Positions 1 through 11,453 are shown, numbered from the stretch's first letter. The stretch: DNA of 64,000 bases from Rhynchonema sp. JSB1_4 (GCA_030248065.1 JASAMV010002173.1:1-64000); one strand, 5' to 3'. Notes: generated by a model from the letters alone, not told the origin. Made by a program: numbers and translations.

Positions 1-186
1 TACCGTTCGGTGCGTACTGCTTTCAGTGCACACCCGATACACCAAACGAGACCATTGAAGCAATGGCTGAACATTACATCAAGGTGCGGAATCAACTTTT
101 GTGAAACGCACTCGTTACCTGCTTTTCGCTTCATGTTTTCGGAAGCATCGTTTACTAGCTTTATAGTGACTACCGTAAAACCTAAA

Positions 187-575
187 ATACAAGGGGGGGC
201 TGTATTTTTTCACTGACCCCTTTTAAGGGGGGCTGTATTTTTGGGGGGGGGCTCTATTTTTGGGGGGGGCTGTATTTTTTCGCTGCCCAAAGTCTCAAAA
301 AATGTTCCACAAAATACCCCTAAGATGGAGTTCTGTCAGGGTGTTACTGGTCATTATTGAGTATTTTTAGGTGCAGATCTTCCATAAAAGGCTTTACGTC
401 ATCATATACTCAACCACAAACGTTGTACACAAGGTGTCTCATACTTGACTTTACGACCCCCAAGCGGGGAATTCGAAGTTGGGGGCTGTATTTTTGGGGG
501 GGGCTCTATTTTTTCACTGACCCCTTTTAGGGGGGGGGGCTGTATTTTTGGGGGGCTCTATTTTTTGGGCGCTCT
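187..575. repeat. G-run / 'ctgtattttt' simple repeat
   Basis: Runs of 6-9 G alternate with 'ctgtattttt' or 'ctctattttt' in two blocks (about 190-285 and 481-570), separated by unique sequence. No coding potential is visible. The block lies just upstream of a splice acceptor, so it is probably inside an intron of the fatty acid synthase gene. Confidence 0.7.
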
Positions 576-666
576 GTTTTAGGGAATACGGTATGTATTT
601 GTATTTGGTCACTGAGGGATATTCACCTGCTGTGCTAAAACGTGCTACCGTTCCCTTTTGTTGCAG

Positions 667-1275
667 GAAATGCGCGCGCACCAGCCTGATGGCCCCTATC
701 GCCTGGTCGGCTATTCATATGGCGCGTGTATCGCCTACGAAATGGCCTGTCAACTGCAAACAGCTGATGTTTCATGTCAATTGATCCTGCTGGACGGTTC
801 GCATCACTACATGCAAACGTACCGAAAAGCGTATCGGGTCGCCTACGGTGTCGCGACGGATAACATTGTCGACCATCCACTATTCGAAACGGAACTCTTG
901 GCCGCGTTCGCACAGCGTTTCAGCACGTTCGACTATACACAACTGAGGAAGACCCTTTTAGCGCTGCCGAATTGGCAAGCTCGCGTTGAGGAGGTGACAA
1001 AGACAGTCATGGCGACCGGCCTGTTTGACAAGGAGGACACTTTCGTCTGGGGCTGCAATTCGGTTCGACAGAAGTTTTTTGCCGCCGACAAATACCATCC
1101 CGATCATCAATATCTGGGTGATGTTTCACTGTTGAGGGCCGAACATGGCGCAGGCAAGGAGAGTGACATTGGAAACGACTACGGACTGAGCGCGGTTGGT
1201 GCTCGCGTTCTCTTTGTTTTTATTTTATGGTCACTTTTCGGTCACGTCAATTTTTTGTACAGGAGGAAGCTGTGA
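667..1275 (+). CDS. Fatty acid synthase, C-terminal thioesterase exon (partial)
   Basis: This exon encodes the thioesterase domain that releases the finished fatty acid from animal type I fatty acid synthase in the cytosol. An acceptor (ttttgttgcag) ends at 666 and the frame stays open to 1275. The nucleophile elbow GYSYGA (GxSxG) is followed by an LILLDGSHHY strand, and the histidine region reads YHPDHQYLGD then LLRAEHGAGK, as in the animal enzyme. The true exon end is probably near 1190-1200, at a GT after the DYGLS residues, with a short last exon after the acceptor at about 1262; the residues after DYGLS look intronic. The rest of the gene lies upstream of the window. It is ordinary host sequence and marks the left host flank. 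Confidence 0.8.
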   Translation, partial: EMRAHQPDGPYRLVGYSYGACIAYEMACQLQTADVSCQLILLDGSHHYMQTYRKAYRVAYGVATDNIVDHPLFETELLAAFAQRFSTFDYTQLRKTLLALPNWQARVEEVTKTVMATGLFDKEDTFVWGCNSVRQKFFAADKYHPDHQYLGDVSLLRAEHGAGKESDIGNDYGLSAVGARVLFVFILWSLFGHVNFLYRRKL

Positions 1276-3096
1276 ATGTTTGCTTGGGTCGTGTTTGAAA
1301 GTGGAGTCTATCACGAACGCAAGGGTCGATATCAAACTTGGTTATCGGTTAGAGATTCACTGATCCACTAATTTCGAGCACATAGCGAAAAAGAACCGAG
1401 GTGAACCGATTGAACCTAGTAAATTGACAAACTCCGGCTCCATCGGCGTCCGTCAGCAAAGAGCAAGTGAAGTACACCAAATTTTTGCTGACATTTACTG
1501 ATTGAAGTTTGAAGTTCCTGTTTTTTGGAAATGTCCAGCTCCTGGTGTGGTCGACGGATTATCGGATTTTAAATGCTGAAAGGCAAATGACTGGGCTGGT
1601 CGACATTTCCCACAAAGTAGTGCACTCTCAGTCCCACCCTGATGTTTCAGGTTGTGAGTGGTCAAGTGCACGTTCACGTAATCGATGGTGATCACGACTC
1701 AATGGTTCAGGGTAGTACGTCGAATAAAACGGCCGAAACTTTGGTCAAAGAGTTTGTGAGAAGCAAAGAATGATAGTGTAAAAATTTCAGATTGTCGAAT
1801 TTGTAAGATAAAAACCTAAATCATCATCATCATTGCCATATTGAGAGAGTTTTTATATCCCGTCGATTTTTATTCTATTTTCTTTTCTGTGTGTGTGTTG
1901 TTTTTTATTTGATTGACATTCATATCAAGCATGCTGTAGCAGTTCCTGCATGAAACTGAATTTCGCTCATTTTGCGCTTTCTTTGGAAATATACCTGTTG
2001 TTCACTTTTTGAATAATTTCCGTGATTATTCTTCGTGTTGTTTTACCTCTGTTCCAGCAGCGATTTTTTGGTTTTGTTTCCCGCTGTTTATTGCGACTAG
2101 ACTTTCGCTTGTTTTCGTGTTGCGTTTTTGTATTTGTTTAGTATTTTTGGCATGCTTCTGTTTGCCGTATTTGAAGTATTTCTTTTCATTTTTATAAGTT
2201 TGATTGAAGCGCTGTTTTGTGTTTTTTTCAACAAAGTACGGTTGTTTTGTATCGTATTTTTAACAAAAATCATATGGTTGTGGAAATCACGTAAAGTTCT
2301 CAATGGATTATAATGATTCATCACATTCAGATAACCAGATCATTTTCTCTGGTATTCTACGAACTCAAGATATATGTCGATCAGTGTATTCGTTGTTGCA
2401 TTGTTGAATGTGTTTTGCGAATTTAATGCGATTACAAATAAATCTTATAAATTTAATTGAACAATAAAATTATTTTCGTGTGGGATCTAGTGATTTAACG
2501 TTCATTAAAAAAGCGTGCTCATGGGAGTTCACCAAGTCTCTTTGTGGGAAAATGCAGTTTATAAAATCACGATTTATAGCTCATCGTTTCAACATTCAAT
2601 GCACAAACACATTTAAAACACACTGTTGCGAACATATTTGGGGGGACAAAAATTGTCTAAGAAGCTCTTAACAATAACGAAATTATTTGAACAGCAGGAC
2701 AATGATTATGGTTATTCAAAAACAATAAAACTCTGGCATTTTCAGACATTGGCATTATGCACGTTAAGCCGTACGATAGAATGATTTTGAATCATTCACA
2801 CACAAAAGACGATGAACAACAGATAAAAAGCAGCACAAAACCACAATTTTTTTAAATGATGCCAAGTAAACATTGCGGCATTAAATAACAAAGGCGTATG
2901 CTAAAGAATGACACTTAATTTCTGATCACAAAACGATAAATTGATTTAAGAAAGTCACTGCTGTCTAGAAAGCTTAACTTAACGCTAAATTCACAAAATC
3001 AAAATTTCGAAATATAATCTCGAAACCCTGTGTGCACGCACTCATAAAATAATAGCAGAAACAAACGAGCAAAGCAATTCATATTTTTTCTTTTAT
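1276..3096. other. Non-coding, AT-rich from about 1,780
   Basis: No supported gene. Open frames here are short, lack splice-consistent neighbours and contain long T-rich runs. A possible AATAAA lies near 2461. Confidence 0.6.
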
Positions 3097-3322
3097 GGGT
3101 GGAATTTTCGAAACGGTGTAAAGGTCAGTTGGGCGTAAAGGTCGGTGTAAAGTTCGGTCGACAGCTCGGTCGGCGTAGCTCGGTGTAAACGTGAAACATT
3201 GCCTGTTATTAACGTGGAATGTTTCAAGTTTACACCGATGTCTATCACACTGAGCTGTCGACCGAGCTTTCCACCGACCTCTACACCCAACTGACCTTTA
3301 CACTGTTTCGAAAATATCACCC
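3097..3322. repeat. MITE-like inverted repeat
   Basis: A 226-bp palindromic element. The left arm (GGGTGGAATTTTCGAAAC..., about 75 bp) is matched in inverted orientation by the right arm ending ...GTTTCGAAAATATCACCC. Both arms carry the internal string GGTCAGTTGGG and the palindromic GGTCGACAGCTC. It has no coding capacity. The flanks read ...TTTAT and TATAT..., so a TAT or TA target duplication is possible. Confidence 0.75.
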
Positions 3323-3497
3323 TATATCTATATTATAGCACATGCACTTAATTGATTTTATTTTTTCACCGAAACAGTTCGTTCAGAATGTTGGCAGTTT
3401 CGCTGGACGTTGCACCCTGTACCATCGAATCGTGGTCGCCCGACACGACATGCACTGACACGTTGCCTTCCACAACCTGTACAGGGTGGATAGAAAG

Positions 3498-3834
3498 TAT
3501 AGTCCGTCCACCAGCTCATGTCACTTTGTGTTGCTGCTGGCTGGTTTGTTCTCTTCCTCCACGTTCTAATGAGAGAGAAATTGAGTGTGACCGATTTTGC
3601 AGAAAAACTTAAAAAAATGATAACATGTCTTGAAAAGGATTGCATTCGATCAAATTTAACATTAAATTAAATTAAAATGGATAAAACACGTCGATTTCAT
3701 AAAAATAAAATCTCAATTTAGAAGCAAAGATAATTTTTTTCGGAAACTCAATTTCTCTTTAATTAGAACGGTGAGGAAGGGAACAAGTCGGCCAGAATCA
3801 TCACAAAGTGACATTAGCTGATGGGCGGACTATA
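3498..3834. repeat. Short inverted repeat pair (about 33-bp arms)
   Basis: The sequence at 3498-3530 (TATAGTCCGTCCACCAGC...) recurs inverted at 3802-3834 with three mismatches. The 270-bp interior has no supported gene. It may be a small non-autonomous transposon or the remains of one next to the element 1 left end. Confidence 0.55.
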
Positions 3835-3926
3835 CATAACGGATGCTGATAACTGGGAGAAGAGGTTTGAGCGATAAGATCTGCTCGTGGTGGTTCTTGG
3901 AGGTCAATTGGCCAGATGAGTAGTTT

Positions 3927-3970
3927 GGGTAATGTACCTGGATCGCAAAAGCGATCCAGGTACATTACCC
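3927..3970. other. Perfect hairpin, 20-bp arms, 4-base loop (left)
   Basis: The arm GGGTAATGTACC...GATCGC pairs without mismatch to its copy across an AAAA loop. The same hairpin occurs at 24110-24153 and 29455-29498 with loop TTTT (the opposite orientation). It sits 10 bp inside the outer limit of the inverted arm. Confidence 0.9.
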
Positions 3971-4278
3971 GAGTGGTGGCCTCAAAATGCGATCCAGATT
4001 CCCTACCGGCGTTATGTTTCAAAACATCTACTATTTTCCAGACTTCACCCTCGCACTAACTGCTTGCTGTCGCGTCCATGAATGCATGTGATGTCTCGTT
4101 GATGTGATCTGATGTTTCACTGTCCTGTCCTGCCGTGTTTTGTGTGTGTTATGTTTGCTGTTGAGTTATTTATGTTTGCACATAAAAATTAACCCCCCTC
4201 AACGCACCTGTTTTTTATATTTTCACTGCAATCTAGGCGCACAACACTAATTTACGGTTTGAATGAAATTAGACGGCA

Positions 4279-4428
4279 TCAAGCACGATTTTTGGTTTTA
4301 CAAATCATTATGATCACCACGATCAAGGCGGCAGACGCGATGATGATGATCGAAACACGAACTGCTGTGTTGCTCGTTGATGTTTCATGCACCGATGCGA
4401 CGGTCGAGTTTGGAAGAATGGTGGGTGT
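4279..4428 (-). pseudogene. Membrane-protein 3' exon, orphan copy
   Basis: This is the left-arm copy of the second exon of the small type I membrane protein found intact at 28611-29157. It keeps the splice acceptor (at about 4429-4431), the TPTILPNSTVASVHETSTS stalk and the helix VSIIIIASAALIVVIIMI. A one-base insertion near the end changes the tail to KNRA. The signal-peptide exon that should lie at about 4440-4570 is absent, so this copy is not expected to give a complete protein. Confidence 0.7.
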
Positions 4429-4589
4429 CTGTAATGCATTTTTGTGTTTATTTTGCCTGAAATTAAAGGCAGACGTTTTGTTCTCTTTGCTTCGTTTGGT
4501 AATGTAAATAAATAGCAATTGGAAATTGAAAGGGCAAATGCGCGCAAATGTGTTTTTCTCTGATTCAGCAACCATGGTTATTATGGGGT

Positions 4590-4605
4590 GGCCCTGAAGA
4601 GGGCC
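4590..4605 (-). terminator. Histone-mRNA-like 3' stem-loop
   Basis: On the coding strand it reads GGCCCT-CTTC-AGGGCC followed by ACCCC, about 45 bp after the stop codon of the 4651-5115 gene. A 6-bp stem, a pyrimidine-rich 4-base loop and a downstream ACCCA/ACCCC is the metazoan histone 3' stem-loop pattern. Confidence 0.7.
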
Positions 4606-4650
4606 GTTGGGTTTGGGTAAGTGGACCAAAGTCCAGGGTTTCAGTGCAGA

Positions 4651-5115
4651 TTAGGCGGTCTGCACTTCAGCGTTGGTCGGGAATGCCAACAAGCACGGGT
4701 AGCGCTCCTCGATGAACACACCGATCTCATGACGAAGCATGTAGAATAACTCGGGCACTGAGCGGAACCGAGCCATCCATTCACACACACTACGACGCGA
4801 CAGGTCCTCGTGACGATTGAGCGACATGCAGAATGTGGCCCAGTCGCTGTCGTTCATGATGGTACCGATGTAGAATGCGTGCAGGCGGAAGAACTCGGCG
4901 GCACCCTTGGCGCACAGATGTTTCAGCGGATTTTTCTCCCCTGTCGAACAGCCAACGCACAGCGTCAGACGGGTCGCCTCGACGGCCTTGGCGATTGAGA
5001 TGCCGTAATGACGCACGAACAAATCGTCCATCTGCGCACAATCCTCGTAGAGCGACTGGTTGAGGAACAACTCGACCCGGTCGACCTCATCGTTCGGAAC
5101 TTGGACGGTCTTCAT
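4651..5115 (-). CDS. Accessory protein, CxxC/HxC family
   Basis: 154 aa, function unknown. An acidic N-terminus is followed by a possible metal site, LCVGC then HLC (CxxC...HxC), and a helical block containing DWATFCMSL, SRRSVCEWMARF and a final EERYP. The same order (CxxC, HxC, W-x2-F, S-x-R...S-x-W-F/M) recurs in the proteins at 5821-6384 and 19838-20305, so I infer a family private to element 1. The ATG at 5115 lies 70 bp downstream of a TATA box (5183-5192) and a triple CCACGGTGG cluster. The gene ends at a histone-like stem-loop. A small Zn-binding early regulator is possible but unproven. Confidence 0.7.
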   Translation of the reverse strand: MKTVQVPNDEVDRVELFLNQSLYEDCAQMDDLFVRHYGISIAKAVEATRLTLCVGCSTGEKNPLKHLCAKGAAEFFRLHAFYIGTIMNDSDWATFCMSLNRHEDLSRRSVCEWMARFRSVPELFYMLRHEIGVFIEERYPCLLAFPTNAEVQTA

Positions 5116-5182
5116 GGTAGAGAGTGAAGAGAAGATGATGAGCAGGTAAAAACAATGATGTCAGACTGACAAAAATGGCTCG

Positions 5183-5236
5183 TTTATATACTATTAGGGG
5201 GGCACGACCACGGTGGACCACGGTGGTCCACGGTGG
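5183..5236 (-). promoter_or_regulatory. Accessory promoter: TATA plus three phased CCACGGTGG
   Basis: CCACGGTGG occurs at 5208, 5218 and 5228, exactly 10 bp apart, just upstream (on the minus strand) of AGTATATAAA at 5183-5192. It drives the 4651-5115 gene. Confidence 0.7.
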
Positions 5237-5370
5237 GAAAATCCCTGAATCAGGGAAATTCAGGGTTAATCACATGTTACCTTGATGAATCAGGGTGGGT
5301 CCACGGTGGGAAAATCCCTGTATCAGGGAAATTCAGGGTTAATCACATGTTACCTTGATGAATCAGGGTG
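5225..5370. repeat. 73-bp tandem duplication with CCCTGAATCAGGG palindromes
   Basis: Two copies of a 73-bp unit starting GGTCCACGGTGGGAAAAT at 5225 and 5298. Each holds the near-perfect palindrome CCCTGAATCAGGG. Related single copies lie at about 22,555-22,630 and 27,910-27,985. Confidence 0.75.
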
Positions 5371-5759
5371 GGACCATAAAAAACAGTGTGCGGTTGATGA
5401 ATCAGAGAAAAACTGACGCGAAATGAGCGCGGTGCGGTCCCCAGCTATGGGGTATAAAAACAAATCAAATCTTTGGAACGAAAGTCATTTTTGTGAAAAA
5501 ATAAAACCTGCGCATTGATTTTTGTGCGCACAAAGAGAGAGCAATGGACGAAACCAGATATGTGGGGGCGGCAATCTAAACGCGGGAAATGTGAGAATAA
5601 AAAAAAATTTGACAGAGAAAATGTGTCGATATTACTGTCACGTGTCATTTCAATACCGACATGCACATTGCACATGGACTTTGTCTGGAATAGGATTTTC
5701 ACATCATTTCATGTATTCTGAACAGAAATTAAAGTGCAAACACATGGTTAAAAAGGGGT

Positions 5760-5775
5760 GGCCCTGAAGAGGGCC
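5760..5775 (-). terminator. Histone-mRNA-like 3' stem-loop
   Basis: Coding-strand GGCCCT-CTTC-AGGGCC followed by ACCCC, about 45 bp past the stop codon of the 5821-6384 gene. About 50 bp on both sides is shared with the stem-loop at 4590. Confidence 0.7.
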
Positions 5776-5820
5776 GTTGGGTTTGGGTAAGTGGACCAAA
5801 GTCCAAGGTTTCAGTGCGGT

Positions 5821-6384
5821 TTATGCTTTTCCCTGTTTATTGTCGCTCGTAGGCGATTCGGCATCGGGCCAGTCGACTTCGTGCGGCCACTCTCGAGGCT
5901 GACGCGCATGGAAACCGTACTCGCCTTTGTATTTAGTGCTGATCACCTCTGCCAAGTCATCTTGACGACTTTCCAGGTAGGTTTTGATGTCGTAGAACTT
6001 AGCAAACCAGGAAATCGAGGCGCGACGGCAAATTTTCGATGTTTCAAGCAGAGAAACAAAGTTCTGCCAGGCGCGCTGCAGTTTTTCACTGGGTATTGCA
6101 GCAAATATGTCGGGGAAATGGTATCGAACGAACACATCGATTGTGTTACCGCATACATGCACGCGTTTGTCGTCATCCAGCGCATCGAACAGGCAATGGC
6201 TGGTGTTGTCTTCGCATCCTCCGCAAAAATGCAGAGGATGGCTGGTGATCGCTTCCTGAAACAGGGCTGCGTGTTCCCTGAACAGCAGTTTATCGATGTG
6301 GATGTGATCCTTTTGAACCTTTTGTTCGATGAACGCGAGGACGTCTTTAAGCTCGTCGTTGAAAACTTCAACGCTGGTAGACAT
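5821..6384 (-). CDS. Accessory protein, CxxC/HxC family
   Basis: 187 aa from the ATG at 6384 (the frame opens at a GTG three codons earlier). Function unknown. It shares the family layout: FCGGC then HVC as a possible metal site, then AWQNFVSLL and RRASISWFAKF. The C-terminus is longer than in its relatives, acidic and Asp/Pro-rich (REWPHEVDWPDAESPTS). It is divergent from PolB, with a shared promoter region at 6423-6510, and ends upstream of the stem-loop at 5760. Confidence 0.7.
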   Translation of the reverse strand: MSTSVEVFNDELKDVLAFIEQKVQKDHIHIDKLLFREHAALFQEAITSHPLHFCGGCEDNTSHCLFDALDDDKRVHVCGNTIDVFVRYHFPDIFAAIPSEKLQRAWQNFVSLLETSKICRRASISWFAKFYDIKTYLESRQDDLAEVISTKYKGEYGFHARQPREWPHEVDWPDAESPTSDNKQGKA

Positions 6385-6422
6385 GTTGATCACTGAATGA
6401 AATGACTCTCAATGACATTGTT

Positions 6423-6510
6423 GATATATATATATAGAGCAACAGCACCGTGCACCACCGTGGTTCACGGTGTAGACACACCGTGTACCACCGTGGATTC
6501 GGTTATATAG
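6423..6510. promoter_or_regulatory. Bidirectional promoter with CACCGTGG cluster
   Basis: Several CACCGTG/CCACCGTGG/CACGGTG motifs (6446-6496) are flanked symmetrically by a TATA run at 6423-6436 facing the minus gene and TTATATAG at 6503-6510 facing PolB (ATG 6562). Confidence 0.7.
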
Positions 6511-6561
6511 ATAGCGATCCAGATTCACATTTTTCATACTTGATTTTCAATCAACTACAAA

Positions 6562-9500
6562 ATGGACAACATTGATTCTGCATCATTTGCGGACGTGTGC
6601 AGCATTATTCGTGGGCAGCAATGGCGCTTTGACCGTGAACTTTATGAAGCGCTACATAACCGTTTGCTGGCCACAGCTCCGTTTGAAGAGCTATTTGACG
6701 CGGACATATGGGATTTTATGTGGGAAGAACAAGACATCATCGGCCCAGAAGACCTGGAGGATTTTTTTATCAATGATCAAGTTGGAGGAGCAGCTGAGCC
6801 GCAGATGGACATCGGGGAGGAAAGAGAACAACATATTCGCCGTTTCAACACCACTGGACGCGCATTCAGTGTAGGATTCAGGAACTTGGAGACGTCTAAT
6901 GATCTGCCCAAGTTTCTCCTTGAATCGCTCACAACTGTGCTGGATCGTGCGTGCCGTGATACCAATGAGCAAGATCGTGTTGGAATTCAAGTGGAACATC
7001 CTGGACTTGACAAACCAGTTCTTATCCCGTTTCGCAAAAGGAGCAATCTTGATGCAGAAGTTATTTTGCGTCATATTGAGCAAGTGGCACAGTCCCGTTT
7101 GGAGTTCAACCTACAAGATGGACGTCTCATTTTCACTGTCACAATTGTCCGTGTTCCAAATGGTGGGGCGCGTAAACAAGGACGTTTCCGTGGAAATCTA
7201 AAGGAGCTTTTGGCAGAAAAGAAAGCAGGTAACTGAATCTTCTTTCATGATCAAACCATGATATAACATGTATCCCATATCAGGAATGAAACATTCAGGT
7301 CACGGCAGTTCCGTCATTTCTATCGTGAATAATGACAACATGTGTCTGGCTCGTGCTCTTGTTACCGCTAAATGCAGAGCAGATAAAGATGACAAAGATC
7401 CGGCATCAGTAACCTTATGGAACAATGTGAGGATGGGAGACAAAGCAAGACACACCAAGCAAAAGCAGATGGCGCAACAGTTGATGCAGGTAAGATAATA
7501 CCATATGACTTCATGAATGACTACATGACCTTACATTTGTTTTTACTGCAGGATGCTGGATTGGGTGAACACAAAGGAGCCTGTGGATTGACAGAACTTG
7601 AGAGACTCCACGCAGCGCTTGGGGCATATCATGTTCAAGTGTTCAAACTGGATGAATTCATGATTTGCATCTACAACAGGGGAACAGGGCCAACGTTGAA
7701 GCTGCTTTTGTCTGACAATCACTATGACGTCATCACTACACTCCCTGCATTTTTTGGAAAACAACACTACTGTGATAAGTGCCAAACTGCATACCAATCC
7801 AAAACAGCTCATGTGAAGTGTGGAGGCAAATGCGTCAGCTGTTTTGAAACACCATCATGTTTGGAGGAAACAGCTACATGGTGCAATGACTGCAACAGAC
7901 GGTTCAAGAGTCAGAAATGCTACAATAATCACAAGGTATGTGATTTTGATGATTGTTCTCCGCTTTCAAAATAATACAACGTATTGTTATTCAGGTTGAA
8001 AAGGCTGTGCATCATCCTGGACGCAAATCAAACGTGACGTCGACATGCAGAAAAGTCTGGTATTGTAAGACTTGCAAATGGGATGTCCATGAACGCCGTG
8101 GAGAACATCATTGTGGTTTGGTTCAATGCAAACACTGCAAGCAGCACGTTGACTACAGCACACATCAATGTTTTATGCAACCATTTGCTGAGAAGAAGCG
8201 CAAAATGCCTCCGTCGTTTATTTTTTATGACATGGAATGTACGCAGGACAAGGTACGTTGCTCTTGTATTACATGCCAGAAGCCTAAAATACCCCATTCA
8301 CTTTCAGATCGTAAAAGCGGACATCAATGGCTCAACTACACTACATCAAGTTAATGTGGTTTGCGTTGAGAAAGTCTGTGATGCGTGTCATACATCTGAG
8401 CAGTATCCATGCACGCACTGCATTGATCACAACAAGAAGTTTGAGGGAGTCAATGCCCTTGATCAATTCTGTGACTGGTTGTTCAGTCGTGTAAATAAAG
8501 GATGCATCGCCGTGGCACATAACAGCAAAGGTTATGATGCACACTTCATTCTCAAGTATCTACACCGCAACAGCATCAAACCGGACATCATTAGAAATGG
8601 ATTGCTGCTTTACAAAGTAAGTATTTTATCTGTTAAGCACCTTATTTACTTTCACATAAAAGCACCGGTTTGCAGATATATGTGGAGTCAGCTGACATCA
8701 CGTTGTTGGACAGCTTCAACTTCCTGCCGGCCGCCCTGTCAAAATTGCCAGGCATGTTGGGCTTCCCTGGATCAAAAGGAGAGTTCCCTCATCTGTTCAA
8801 CAAAATGGAAAACTGGGACTACGTCGGTGAAATGCCAGATGTTCAATACTATGGTGTTGATTTCATGAAACCAAAAAGCAGAGAAGACTTCCTGAAATGG
8901 TTAGTTGCTTGTTTGATGTTTGTATTGCCAAACTACATGTGCGCTATTACAGGTACAATATGGAGAAAGCATCGGGCAAAGAATTCAATTTCAAGGAGGA
9001 AATCATTCGTTATTGTGAAACGGACGTCAAAATCTTGAAAACAGCGTGCATGATCTTTCGTTCAATGATGAAGACCAAGCACGGAATTGATCCTCTTCTT
9101 TGTGCCACCACAATTGCCAGTACCTGTATGGCTGTGTACCGCAAACATTTTCTTAAACGGAATGCCATCGCAATCATGCCAGATGGAGGATACCGCAAGA
9201 AAGATAAACAAAGGTAAAAGTTTCAAACTTGTATTAAAATACAAAGACACTATAGACAAACTATTTCAGCATCGCTGGCATAAAGTGGTTGAAATGGTTG
9301 GCGCACTCCCAAAATCTACAAATTCAGCATGCTCTCAATGGAGGAGAAGTTCGTATAGGCAGTCACCGGGTTGACGGTCAACTTCGCAGTGATCCATACC
9401 AGCTCTATGAATTCAATGGCTGCGTAAGTATGCGTTCTTCTTATTATATATTTTCTAATGAGTTCTGTTATGATCATTTACGTTCTTCAGGCATTCCACG

Positions 9501-11433
9501 GATGTCCTCATTGCTACACTAAACCGGAGACAAGAATCGCTAACGGACAGAGCGCTGGTCAAGCATTAAGGACAACTCGTGATCGTGCTGCTGCTTTGGA
9601 AGCTAAAGGATATCGCGTCCAGTCCATCTGGGAATGCCAATTCAATATGGAGTGCCGGCTGAATCCGGAAATGGCAGCATTCGTCAAGAGCATCAACATC
9701 CAAGAACCAATGGATCCCCGTGAAGCATTCTTTGGAGGTCGCACAAATTGCCGTTTCATGCACTGGAAAGCAAAGGAGGGAGAGAAGATCTCATACATTG
9801 ATATCTGCTCCCTTTATCCTTGGGTGTGCAAATATGGTCGTTTCCCCATCGGTCACCCAGAAATCATCACTGAGAACTTCCAAGACATCAAGAATCGTCC
9901 ATATCACGGTTAGTCCTTGCCCTTCTCTCAACATTACATTTTTTCAATTAATCCATTTGCAGGCCTCATCAAGTGTCGCGTTCTGCCACCCCAACATCTG
10001 CTACATCCCGTATTGCCCAATCGCATGGACAAGAAACTGTTGTTCCATTTGTGTCGTACATGTGCAAGTCTTCGCTTCAATGGTGAATGTTCCCACACGC
10101 CAGAGGAACGCTCGTTCTGGGGTGCATGGGCAAGTTGTGAGCTCTACAAGGCCATGGACATGGGATATGAAGTTCTGGAAGTTGGGGAGGTGAGTAAGAC
10201 TGTTTTTTTCTTATCAGGGCCAAATTTTGACAACTTCCTTGACTTTCAGGTCTACCACTACGCTGAATGGGAACAGTATGATACTGCAAAGGGCAATGGC
10301 GGATTGTTCACGGATTATATCAACTGTTTCCTGAAGATCAAACAAGAAGCCTCAGGCTGGCCAGATTGGGTTAAAACGGATGAAGACAAACAAACGTATA
10401 TCAAACAGTACAAGGACCGGGAAGGGATTGATCTGGACATTGACAAAATTCAATACAATGAGGGACTCAGGACTTGGGCCAAGCTGATGTTGAATTCATT
10501 CTGGGTTAGATGACCTTGTTGGTTTGTTTTCGCGCGAATACAATCATAACCTTTGCAGGGGAAATTTGGCCAACGCAGTGACACAACAAAAACGGAATAT
10601 GTGAAAGATGCAGACAAGTTCTATGAGCTCGTTTTCAATGACACGGTTGAAGTCACATCGGTCATGGTATTGAATGAATCGTTGATTTCTGTTACGTACA
10701 AGAAAATGACTGACTTCGTTGAGGAATTGCAGGTACGTCAAAGGCTTTATTTTATTGTTGTTATGAAACTACTTTCTAATCTATTACAGAATTCCAATCC
10801 AAGCATAGCTGCATGGGTCACTGCTCAAGCACGTCTGAAACTCTACTCGTACCTGGAACCGCTTGGTGATCGTGTTCTTTACATGGACACAGACTCGGTT
10901 GGTTGTTTTGTGACCTTTCACTTTGCGAACAAAAACTTAAATCATTCAAACACAGGTCATTTACGTTGACCGTCCCGTGGACACATACCATCCTCCCATC
11001 GGTGACTTTTTGGGGGACATGACCAATGAAGAACCCAATGCAGTGATCACGGAGTTCGTCTCAGCAGGTTTGTATTTCTTAAAAATTGAGAATAACGTTC
11101 CAGATTCAAATGTATACCACTGCAGGACCCAAACAGTACTCATATTCGTACGTCAAAGACGGCAAGCAGGGCGCCACTATCAAATGTCGTGGATTCACCA
11201 TAACTCATCGTGCTGCTCAGTTGTTGAACTTCCACGCTCTCAAGAACAAAGTAATCAACTACTTAGAATCCGGACGTGAAGAAAAGGGTAAAGTGAACAT
11301 TACAGGTCCAAAAATTATGCGTGAAACTAATCATGATATTGTAACAAGAACTCAGACTAAAACGTACCGTATTGTTTATGACAAGTGTAAGGTTTTGTCC
11401 ACTGGACAATGCGTTCCTTTTGGTTTCAAATGA
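6562..11433 (+). CDS. Protein-primed family B DNA polymerase (Polinton PolB), 15 exons
   Basis: Replicates the element. Exons with GT-AG borders: 6562-7228, 7284-7489, 7552-7935, 7995-8252, 8308-8616, 8676-8899, 8953-9213, 9270-9423, 9491-9908, 9963-10189, 10250-10504, 10559-10732, 10790-10897, 10956-11067, 11126-11433; they sum to 4,065 nt (1,354 aa) with phase kept throughout. An N-terminal region carries DNMCLARAL, typical of Polinton polymerases, and is followed by Cys/His-rich zinc clusters (residues about 350-470). The 3'-5' exonuclease motifs are FYDMEC (about 497), AHNSKGYD (about 570) and YCETD (about 702). The polymerase motifs are A DICSLYP (about 925), B KLMLNSFW plus GKFGQR, and C YMDTDS (about 1,211). 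All catalytic Asp residues are present. The neighbouring morphogenesis genes have no introns. Confidence 0.93.
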
Positions 11434-11445
11434 TCATGTGCACAG

Positions 11446-11453
11446 TATATAAA
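11446..11453 (+). promoter_or_regulatory. TATA box of the ATPase gene
   Basis: TATATAAA, 42 bp before the ATG at 11488. AATAAAA at 11467 may be the PolB polyadenylation signal. Confidence 0.55.

Larger units (their letters stand above)
3916..5400. repeat. Left inverted arm of element 1
   Basis: Read in reverse complement, this segment matches 22499-24164 in three blocks: 3916-4430 (hairpin and membrane-protein 3' exon), 4580-4640 (histone-like stem-loop region) and 5180-5400 (promoter region). The gene between the last two blocks is not the same: 4651-5115 here, 22749-23126 on the right. Confidence 0.8.

Noticed and set aside
2009..2324. Short frames rich in Phe/Leu/Cys
   Set aside because: They arise from T-rich DNA; no signal of selection or splice-consistent neighbours.
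3352..4022. Frames on both strands between the MITE and the left arm
   Set aside because: They overlap the inverted-repeat arms and the hairpin; no domain or start context supports them.
6691..7083. Minus-strand 130-codon frame inside PolB exon 1
   Set aside because: Shadow of the polymerase reading frame.
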